Source of the DNA: an uncultured Rubrivivax sp.
GTDB lineage: Bacteria > Pseudomonadota > Gammaproteobacteria > Burkholderiales > Burkholderiaceae_C
NCBI GenBank assembly: GCA_937975735.1
Contig: CALJUI010000186.1
Location: 1-8,096, forward strand
Length of the DNA stretch: 8,096 nucleotides
Direction: 5' to 3'
The translations under genes and the position numbers were made by a program. Under the pieces are notes generated by a model, which saw nothing but the letters and a program-made list of their open reading frames with translations, ran no database searches and was not told the DNA's origin. This document shows, in pieces, positions 1-5,502 of this stretch; position 1 is the first letter of the stretch; each line of letters begins with the position of its first letter.

Positions 1-357
1 TGGGTCCCCCGTTGCCCCGAGCGGGCGCTGACCGCCGAGGACGGCCGCCGCAGCAACCACCGCATGGCGCGCGACGTCGGCCTGCCGCTGATGCGCGGCG
101 TGCTCGCGCTGGCGCGTGGCGACGCCGACGCCGCCTGCGCGCTGCTGCAGCCCGCCCGGCTGCTCGCGCCGCGCTTCGGCGGCAGCCATGCGCAGCGCGA
201 CCTGATCGACCAGACCCTGCTGTCGGCGGTGGCGCACGCCCGCCAGCACGACCTCGGCCGTGCGCTGCTCAACGAGCGGCTGATGGCCAAGCCGCCGACC
301 CCGCTGACCCGCCACTGGATCGAGCAAATCGGCGTCCCGATGGAGGTGCGCGCATGA
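1..357 (+). CDS. TTC38-type tetratricopeptide repeat protein, C-terminal part (5' end outside window)
   Basis: The frame is open from the first base to the TGA at 355-357, giving the last 118 residues. An internal ATG at 64 is unlikely to be the start, because the coding character continues upstream of it. The segment is alpha-helical and alanine/leucine rich, with a helix pair of TPR type (roughly residues 25-55). It then carries the GGSHAQRD motif (residues 60-67), followed by a helix and a second one with LLNERLMAKPPTPLT. That C-terminal signature is how I recall the end of TTC38-like proteins (bacterial homologues and human TTC38 share a GGS-x-AQRD box and a later L-x-ER-x4-P-x-SP stretch). 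The molecular function of the family is not established; a protein-binding scaffold role is inferred from the TPR fold. The stop overlaps the start of the next gene (ATGA), so the two are probably co-translated. Family assignment is from memory of the motif, so moderately sure. Confidence 0.72.
   Translation, partial: WVPRCPERALTAEDGRRSNHRMARDVGLPLMRGVLALARGDADAACALLQPARLLAPRFGGSHAQRDLIDQTLLSAVAHARQHDLGRALLNERLMAKPPTPLTRHWIEQIGVPMEVRA
342..347 (+). promoter_or_regulatory. Shine-Dalgarno GGAGGT for the DUF1992 gene
   Basis: GGAGGT lies inside the end of the upstream TPR coding region, 6 bases before the ATG at 354. It fixes this ATG as the start and, with the ATGA stop/start overlap, supports translational coupling of the two genes. 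Confidence 0.75.
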
Positions 358-716
358 CCCCGCAGGAGAAGCGCGAACAGCGGCTGCAGCTGCTTGAGGA
401 CGACATCGGCCGCGCACTGAACGATGCGCACCTATCGGGCGAGCTGCGCGCGGCGCCGAGCTTCGGCAAGCCGATGCAGATGAACGACGGCTACGACGAG
501 ACGCCGCTCGAGCTGCGCATGGGCTTCAAGATCCTCAAGGACGCCGGCGTCGTGCCGCCCGAGGTCGAGGTGATGCGAGAGATCGCCGTGCTCGAGGCCC
601 AGCTGCCCGGCTGCCCCGACGAGCCTTCGCGCCGCACGCTGCAGCAACGCATCGCCGAGCGGCGCCAGCACCTGGCGCTGCGACTCGAGAAGCTGCGCCG
701 GACCGGCAGCCTCTGA
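354..716 (+). CDS. DUF1992 (DnaJ homologue subfamily C member 28-type) domain protein
   Basis: The product is 120 residues. The start is the ATG at 354, overlapping the preceding stop by four bases and preceded by a strong GGAGGT. The DUF1992 signature is clear: an N-terminal helix with LEDDIGRALNDAHLSGEL (residues 14-31), a short loop with FGKPM (37-41), then LELRMGFKILKDAGVVPPEVE (52-72). The family is found in E. coli YhdN-like proteins and at the C-terminus of eukaryotic DNAJC28. Despite the common name 'DnaJ family domain', there is no J domain and no HPD motif here. The C-terminal third (73-116) is charged and helical, probably a short coiled coil. No signal peptide, so cytoplasmic. The biochemical function of the domain is unknown to me. 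Length and domain fit a complete, intact family member. Confidence 0.88.
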   Translation: MTPQEKREQRLQLLEDDIGRALNDAHLSGELRAAPSFGKPMQMNDGYDETPLELRMGFKILKDAGVVPPEVEVMREIAVLEAQLPGCPDEPSRRTLQQRIAERRQHLALRLEKLRRTGSL

Positions 717-792
717 GCCGCCGCCGCGAATGCCGGCGTGGATGGCCCCCGGATCTGCCGCCGGCCCGACCGTCGGGATCCTTTCCATCTCG

Positions 793-809
793 GCGCCCCG
801 TGCGGGCGC
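793..809. other. Small GC hairpin between DUF1992 and PEP-CTERM genes
   Basis: GCGCCC (793-798) and GGGCGC (804-809) form a perfect 6-bp all-GC stem with a 5-base loop, 77 bases after the DUF1992 stop. No T-run follows, so it is not a canonical intrinsic terminator, and in such GC-rich DNA it could be chance. The rest of the 717-920 gap holds no coding region that I can support. Confidence 0.2.
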
Positions 810-865
810 GACCGATCGAGCCACCGTCGATGCCACGAGGGCGATTGCCCTTGCAGGCGGCCGGA

Positions 866-880
866 GGCGCATAACTTGCT
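866..880 (+). promoter_or_regulatory. Candidate sigma-54 (-24/-12) promoter of the PEP-CTERM gene
   Basis: GGCGC (866-870) and TTGCT (876-880) place GG and GC exactly ten bases apart, the invariant spacing of RpoN promoters. Against the usual TGGCACG-N4-TTGC the -12 half is complete, while the -24 half keeps GGC and the second C but lacks the leading T, the A and the G. Transcription would start near 890, giving a leader of about 30 bases that includes the AAGGAG ribosome site. PEP-CTERM genes are known in some betaproteobacteria to be controlled by the PrsK/PrsR-RpoN system, which makes the position suggestive. I see no convincing activator site upstream; a weak ATCGA-N7-TCGAT repeat lies at 815-831. 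Confidence 0.42.
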
Positions 881-907
881 AGCTCCTTTGGATGGCCGCC
901 GTAGAAC

Positions 908-913
908 AAGGAG
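908..913 (+). promoter_or_regulatory. Shine-Dalgarno AAGGAG fixing the GTG start of the PEP-CTERM gene
   Basis: AAGGAG sits 7 bases before GTG at 921. The frame is open further upstream to an ATG at 738, but translation from there reads through the non-coding-looking leader. Only the GTG gives a protein that begins with a signal peptide. Confidence 0.75.
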
Positions 914-920
914 AAACCCG

Positions 921-1676
921 GTGTCGTCGATTTGCCTGAAGCGCTCCGCACGTGCCGCGCTGCTCGCCGCGGCAACGCTGGGCGCCGGAGGGCCGGCGGC
1001 AGCGGCGATCTATACCGGTGTCTGGGATCCGACCTTCGGTGCCGACTTCCCCGGTCTCGGGTGGAAGGGCTCGGCCACCTTCTTCGTGCCCGACGGCTGT
1101 CTCCGCAGCGGCTCGGTGACGATCGACAACACGCCGGATTGCGGCGGCGCGGCACGGCTGCTGAATGCCCAGGTCGTCTTCTACGACGTCGGCGCGCCGA
1201 CGGTCGACATCGGGCAGGTCGATTGGCTGGAGCCCGATCTCGCCGGCACGTCGATCCTGCAGCTGCAATTCATCGGCGGGGCGTTGTCCTACCTCGGCAC
1301 CGAGCGGTTCCCGTTCTTCGCCGCCGCCGCCGGGCATCCGCTGTTCGGCCCCAGCGGGGCGAACCTGTTCGCACCGCAGTTCGTCATCGACCAGCCGCTC
1401 GCGCCGGGGGTGGACTACAGCGGCGTGCGGCTGTACTGGCGGAACGACGCCTGCGACATCGCCGGCACCGGCAGCCCGAACTGCCTGGGCGGCGCCAACG
1501 ACGGTCTGCGCTATCCGGCCACGCTGCGCGTCTTCCGCGTCGACGAGCCGATACCGGTGCCGGCGCCGAGCCCGGCGCTCCTGTTGCTGGCCGCGCTGGC
1601 GGCGCTCGCGCTCACCCGCCGGGCGCCGCCACCTGCAGCGCCTGCTCGATCAGCGCGTCGAGCGACAGCTCGCTAG
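921..1676 (+). CDS. Exported PEP-CTERM-like sorting-signal protein
   Basis: The product is 251 residues from a GTG start chosen by AAGGAG and the signal peptide. Residues 1-29 are a classic signal peptide: basic KRSAR, a hydrophobic alanine/leucine core, and probable cleavage after the alanines at 26-29. The mature part is beta-rich, with few charges and many Gly/Pro/aromatics, and starts IYTGVWDP. It has four cysteines in two close pairs (60/74 and 178/188), which could form disulfides in the periplasm. The C-terminus has VPAPSP (213-218), a hydrophobic segment (219-231) and RR (233-234). This is the tripartite PEP-CTERM layout, but with PAP in place of PEP. Such proteins are processed by exosortase and are linked to extracellular polysaccharide and biofilm or floc formation. 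The function of the mature domain is unknown to me. Oddly, 17 residues (Pro/Ala/Arg rich) follow the RR and lie in the 65-base overlap with the convergent gene; most sorting signals end soon after the basic cluster. Confidence 0.78.
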   Translation: MSSICLKRSARAALLAAATLGAGGPAAAAIYTGVWDPTFGADFPGLGWKGSATFFVPDGCLRSGSVTIDNTPDCGGAARLLNAQVVFYDVGAPTVDIGQVDWLEPDLAGTSILQLQFIGGALSYLGTERFPFFAAAAGHPLFGPSGANLFAPQFVIDQPLAPGVDYSGVRLYWRNDACDIAGTGSPNCLGGANDGLRYPATLRVFRVDEPIPVPAPSPALLLLAALAALALTRRAPPPAAPARSARRATAR

Positions 1677-4398
1677 CGTCGCCGCCGTCCCCGGCGGGCG
1701 CCGCAGCGCGCCAGATCTCCACCTGCGCCGCCCAGCGGCGGGCCTCGCGTGGCGAACGTGCCAGCGCCAGCCTCGTGCGGGTGCCGTCGACCGCAGCTGC
1801 GACGCGACGCGCCAGCGCCGGCTCGCCGCGCGCGGCGGCCAGGCCGGCCAACACCTCCAGCGACGCCATCAGCTCGTCGACCATGCCGCCTTCGCGGAAC
1901 ACCGCGATCGCCGGCACCAGCGCCTCGCGCGAGGCCGCCAACTCGCCCTCGGCGAGCGCGATCCTCGCCAGCCAGCTCTGCGCACTCGCTTCCCCATGCT
2001 TGTCGGCGGCATCGTGGCAGATCGCCCAGCCGCGCTGCGCGTGGCCACGCGCGAGATCGATCCGGTCCCGCTGGAAGTGCAGTTCGGCAAGGGCCCGCTC
2101 GCAGTCGGCCTCGACCTCCAGATGCTCGATCTCGCGCGCCAGCGCAAGGCATTCGGACAAGCGGGCCTCGGCCTCGTCGTCGGCCTCCGTCCACAGCGCC
2201 ACCTGCGCCAGGTGCAGCAGCCCGATCGCCTCGCCGATGCGGTCGCCGCTCTGCCGGAACAGCGCCAGCGCCTCCTCCTCGCCGGCGCGCGCCCGCGCCG
2301 CGTCGCCGGCCTGCAGGCGGCTCAGGGTCAGCGTCGACAGCGTCATCGCGATGTCGACCGGCTGCCCCAGTCGGCGCCGCAGCGCGAGGCTGTCCTCGAG
2401 CATGCGCTGCGCCTCGGCATGGTCGCCCTGACTCGTCGCCAGTCCGGCGCCGGCGTACAGCGCGTGCGCCTGCGCGATGTCCGATCCGCGCACCGCCGGC
2501 AGCGCGAGCGCGGCCTTGACGCGCGCACGTCCTTCGGTCGCGTAGCCGCGCAGCAGCCAGAAGCCGAGCAGGGCATAGGGCAGCTTGACCGCGATGAACG
2601 GGTCCATGCCGCCGGCCAGCGCCAGGTCCATCGCCGCGCGCAGGTTGTCGATCTCGGTCTCCAGCCGTTCCACCCAGCCCGCCTGCTCCGGCCCGTGCAG
2701 GCCGCGCGCCGCCTGCTTGGCGAGTTCGAAGTAGTGCAGCCCGTGCCGCGCCGCGGTCGACGCCTCGTCGTCGCCGAGCTTGGCGCGGGCGTACTCGCGG
2801 ATCGTCTCGAGCATTCGGTAGCGCGTCGACCCGCCACTGTCGTCGGGCATCACCAGCGACTTGTCGATCAGCGAGCCGAGCAGGTCCAGCACGCCGTCGG
2901 GCTCCAGCGGCTCGACACCGCAGACGGCTTCGGCGGCGTCGAGGTCGAAACCGCCGGCGAACACGCCGAGCCGGTTCAGCGCGATCTGCTCGTCCGGCGT
3001 CAGCAGTTCGTACGACCAGTCGACCAGCGCGCGCAGGGTCTGCTGGCGCTGCTGCAGCACGCGGTCGCCGCCGGTCAGCAGCTTGTAGCGGTCCTTCAGG
3101 CGGCGATGGATGTCGGCCACCGACAGCGACCGCACGCGCGCCGCGGCCAGTTCGAGCGCAAGCGGGATGCCCTCGAGCTGCGCGACCAGGTCGGCGACCG
3201 CCGGCGCCTCGGCGGCGGTGAGCGTGAAGCCGGGCTTGTGGCGCTGCGCCCGGTCGACGAAGAGCCGCACCGCGGTCGACCGGCCCAGTGCGTCGAGGTC
3301 GTCGCCCGGGCGCGGCAGCGGTAGCGGCAGGATCGGGTAGACCTGCTCGCCGGGCACATGCAGCACCTCGCGGCTCGACGCCATCAGGCGAAGGTCGGGC
3401 GCGGCCTGCAGCAGCACGTGCGCCAGCTCGGCGCAGGCTGCCAGCAGGTGCTCGCAGTTGTCGAGGATCAGCAGCAGGCGCTTGGGCTGCAGATGGCGGC
3501 CGAGCGAGGTGAGCAGCGGCTGCCCCGGCTCCTCGGCGACGCCGAGCACGCGCGCCGCCTCGTCGGCGACGAGCGACGGATCGCGGATCGGCGCGAGGTC
3601 GAGGAACCAGGCCCCGTCCGGGAACAGCGCCTTGAGTTCCTCGGCGGCCTGCAGCGACAGCCGGGTCTTGCCGAGGCCGCCCATGCCGGTCAGCGTGAGC
3701 AGCCGCGACCCGGCGAGCAGGCGCTTGACGTCGTCGAGCTCGCGCTCGCGGCCGATGAAGCTGGTCGAGGTCTGCGGCAGGTTGTTCGGGATCTCGCGCA
3801 CCGGCACCCAGCGCTCGCCGCGCCGGACGACGCGGTAGGCCTTGTCGGCGTCGGGCGGCGGTGTGCCCGGGTCGGTGTCGGCAAGGACCCGGAACAGCTC
3901 GACCGGTTCGGCGACACCCTTGAGCACCCAGTGCCCGCAGCTCGCCAGCGACCAGGTCGACTCGCCGAGGGCCTCGCGCGCTTGCGGGGTCAGCAGCGTC
4001 TGCCCGCCGGCGGCCAGCGCCATCACCCGCGCCGCAGTGGGCTTGGCCATGCCGTCGACCTCCAGCGGCTTGGCGCCGCGGCGCACGTCGTCGGCCGGGT
4101 TCTCGCGCAGCAGCACCGGCCCGACGTGAAGGCCGGCGCGCGCGCGCAGCGGCACCGCCATCGACCCCAGCGCCCGGTGGTAGGCCTGCGCGTAGTGGAC
4201 CGCGTCGTCGGCGCGCTCGAACAGCAGCAGCATGCCGTCGGTCTTGTCGATCTCGCGGCCGCGCCACTGCGGCAACAGGGCGCGGGCCACGCGGTCGTGC
4301 TCGGTCCAGACGCCCGCCATCGCCGCGTCGCCGAGGCGCTCGGACAGCTGCGTGCTGTCCACGACGTCGGTCAGCAGCAGGGCGCGGACCGGAGGCAT
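1612..4398 (-). CDS. Class III cyclase-like domain / STAND (NB-ARC-type) ATPase / TPR signalling protein
   Basis: The product is 928 residues with three parts. Residues 1-171 are a class III adenylate/guanylate cyclase homology domain: LLLTDVVDST (7-16, metal Asp11), DKTDGMLLLF (51-60, probable second metal Asp54), AGLHVGP (88-94) and AKPTAARVMALA (118-129). The family's transition-state Asn, four residues before the Arg, is Pro120 here, while Arg124 is kept, so activity is doubtful. Residues about 210-500 are a STAND ATPase: FIGRERELD (214-222), Walker A GMGGLGKT (238-245), Walker B LLLILD (308-313), ASSRE (340-344) and GIPLAL (410-415), then a winged-helix-like region. From about 560 on come helical TPR-like repeats, presumably the ligand or partner sensor. 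The layout resembles mycobacterial cyclase-ATPase-LuxR proteins, but the protein ends without an HTH, so its output is unclear. It is cytoplasmic, with no signal or TM segment. ATG 4398 is the only reasonable start; the Shine-Dalgarno is poor, so coupling to the upstream metH-like gene is likely. The 3' end overlaps the convergent PEP-CTERM gene. Confidence 0.85.
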   Translation of the reverse strand: MPPVRALLLTDVVDSTQLSERLGDAAMAGVWTEHDRVARALLPQWRGREIDKTDGMLLLFERADDAVHYAQAYHRALGSMAVPLRARAGLHVGPVLLRENPADDVRRGAKPLEVDGMAKPTAARVMALAAGGQTLLTPQAREALGESTWSLASCGHWVLKGVAEPVELFRVLADTDPGTPPPDADKAYRVVRRGERWVPVREIPNNLPQTSTSFIGRERELDDVKRLLAGSRLLTLTGMGGLGKTRLSLQAAEELKALFPDGAWFLDLAPIRDPSLVADEAARVLGVAEEPGQPLLTSLGRHLQPKRLLLILDNCEHLLAACAELAHVLLQAAPDLRLMASSREVLHVPGEQVYPILPLPLPRPGDDLDALGRSTAVRLFVDRAQRHKPGFTLTAAEAPAVADLVAQLEGIPLALELAAARVRSLSVADIHRRLKDRYKLLTGGDRVLQQRQQTLRALVDWSYELLTPDEQIALNRLGVFAGGFDLDAAEAVCGVEPLEPDGVLDLLGSLIDKSLVMPDDSGGSTRYRMLETIREYARAKLGDDEASTAARHGLHYFELAKQAARGLHGPEQAGWVERLETEIDNLRAAMDLALAGGMDPFIAVKLPYALLGFWLLRGYATEGRARVKAALALPAVRGSDIAQAHALYAGAGLATSQGDHAEAQRMLEDSLALRRRLGQPVDIAMTLSTLTLSRLQAGDAARARAGEEEALALFRQSGDRIGEAIGLLHLAQVALWTEADDEAEARLSECLALAREIEHLEVEADCERALAELHFQRDRIDLARGHAQRGWAICHDAADKHGEASAQSWLARIALAEGELAASREALVPAIAVFREGGMVDELMASLEVLAGLAAARGEPALARRVAAAVDGTRTRLALARSPREARRWAAQVEIWRAAAPAGDGGDASELSLDALIEQALQVAAPGG

Positions 4399-4422
4399 CG
4401 GGTCCGGCGTTCGGACGGCGCC

Positions 4423-5481
4423 TCAGGCCGCCAGCAGGCCGCTGAACAGCGGATCCTGCCGGTGCCGCGGTCGGTAGGCGGAGACCTTCGCGGCAATCGC
4501 CGCGATGTGCTCGGGCGTCGTGCCGCAGCAGCCGCCGACGATGTTGACGAAGCCGCTCCTCGCGAAGTCCTCGATCAGCGCGGCGGTGACCGGCGGCGTC
4601 TCGTCGAAGCCGGTCTCGCTCATCGGGTTGGGCAGTCCGGCGTTCGGGTAGCAGCTGATGAAGGTGTCGCCGGCGATGCGCGACAGCTCCTCGATGTAGG
4701 GCCGCATCAAGGCCGCGCCGAGGGCGCAGTTCAGGCCGACCGCGATCGGCCGCGCGTGGCGCACCGAGTGCCAGAACGCGCTGACGGTCTGGCCGCTCAA
4801 GATGCGGCCGGAGGCGTCGGTGACGGTGCCGGAGACGATCACCGGCAGCCGCTCGCCGCTGGCTTCCATCAGTTCGTCGAGCGCGAAGATCGCCGCCTTG
4901 GCGTTGAGCGTGTCGAAGATCGTCTCGACCAGGAACAGGTCGCAGCCGCCCTCGAGCAGGCCCTCGGCCTGCTCGCGGTAGGCGTCGCGCAGTTCGTCGA
5001 AGCTCGTGTTGCGCGCGCCGGGGTCGTTGACGTCCGGGCTGATGCTCGCGGTGCGCGGCGTCGGCCCCAGCGCGCCGGCGACGAAGCGCGGATGCGCCGG
5101 CGTCGACACCGCGTCGACCGCCTCGCGGGCGATGCGCGCCGCGGCGACGTTCATCTCGCGCGCGAAGCCGGCCAGGCCGTAGTCCTCCTGCGCGATCGAA
5201 GTCGCGCCGAAGGTGTTGGTCTCGATCAGGTCGGCGCCGGCCGCCAGGTAGGCGTCGTGGATCGCGCGGATCACGTCCGGGCGCGTCAGCACCAGGCCGT
5301 CGTTGTTGCCCTTCAGGTCCTTCGGATGGTCGCGCCAGCGCTCGCCGCGGAAATCGGCCTCCTCGAGCCGGTGGCGCTGGATCATCGTGCCCATCGCGCC
5401 GTCGATGATCACGATGCGCTGCTGCAGCAGCGCCGGCAGCGCGGCGCCGCGCGTGTAGTCGGCAGGGGTCGGGGCGGTCAT
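4423..5481 (-). CDS. metH: Methionine synthase homocysteine-binding module (split MetH, N-terminal part)
   Basis: The product is 352 residues, matching only the first (homocysteine S-methyltransferase) module of cobalamin-dependent methionine synthase, about 1,230 residues in E. coli. Seen in the sequence: IIDGAMGTMIQ (25-35), GADLIETNTFGAT (82-94), VETIFDTLNAK (185-195), SGTVTD (217-222), GLNCALG (249-255) and GGCCGTTPEHI (316-326). Cys252, Cys318 and Cys319 are the three zinc ligands that activate the homocysteine thiol, so the module looks intact. The folate, cobalamin and reactivation modules are absent and must come from a separate polypeptide; split MetH (two genes) is known in Burkholderiales. 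The partner gene is not in this window on either side. A stand-alone homocysteine methyltransferase using another methyl donor is possible, but the long DHP-KDLKGNND insert is MetH-like. The start ATG 5481 lacks a Shine-Dalgarno but is preceded by TACAAT. It is followed after 24 bases by the cyclase/ATPase gene in the same frame. Confidence 0.9.
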   Translation of the reverse strand: MTAPTPADYTRGAALPALLQQRIVIIDGAMGTMIQRHRLEEADFRGERWRDHPKDLKGNNDGLVLTRPDVIRAIHDAYLAAGADLIETNTFGATSIAQEDYGLAGFAREMNVAAARIAREAVDAVSTPAHPRFVAGALGPTPRTASISPDVNDPGARNTSFDELRDAYREQAEGLLEGGCDLFLVETIFDTLNAKAAIFALDELMEASGERLPVIVSGTVTDASGRILSGQTVSAFWHSVRHARPIAVGLNCALGAALMRPYIEELSRIAGDTFISCYPNAGLPNPMSETGFDETPPVTAALIEDFARSGFVNIVGGCCGTTPEHIAAIAAKVSAYRPRHRQDPLFSGLLAA

Positions 5482-5487
5482 GCCGCC

Positions 5488-5493
5488 ATTGTA
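5488..5493 (-). promoter_or_regulatory. TACAAT -10-like element immediately before metH
   Basis: On the minus strand TACAAT ends six bases before the ATG at 5481, in the 21-base gap after the EAL gene. A transcript from it would begin at or next to the ATG, giving a leaderless or nearly leaderless mRNA, which fits the absence of a Shine-Dalgarno. No -35 consensus is seen at 17 bases upstream (CCCCGC), so the call rests on the -10 alone. It is an AT-rich hexamer in very GC-rich DNA. Confidence 0.35.
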
Positions 5494-5502
5494 GGAAGGC
5501 GC

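Noticed and set aside
12..353. Upstream extension of the DUF1992 frame to an ATG at 12
   Set aside because: The extra residues are Arg/Ala/Pro noise antagonistic to the clear TPR protein frame; GGAGGT and the ATGA overlap place the start at 354.
815..831. ATCGA-N7-TCGAT as an activator binding site upstream of the sigma-54-like promoter
   Set aside because: Five-base arms are common by chance in this composition, and I know no matching consensus.
738..920. Upstream ATG at 738 for the PEP-CTERM protein
   Set aside because: It would bury the signal peptide behind 61 residues of composition unlike the protein; GTG 921 has a well-spaced AAGGAG.
717..920. Small RNA or riboswitch in the DUF1992/PEP-CTERM gap
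   Set aside because: Only one 6-bp hairpin is seen, and no conserved riboswitch core that I recognise.
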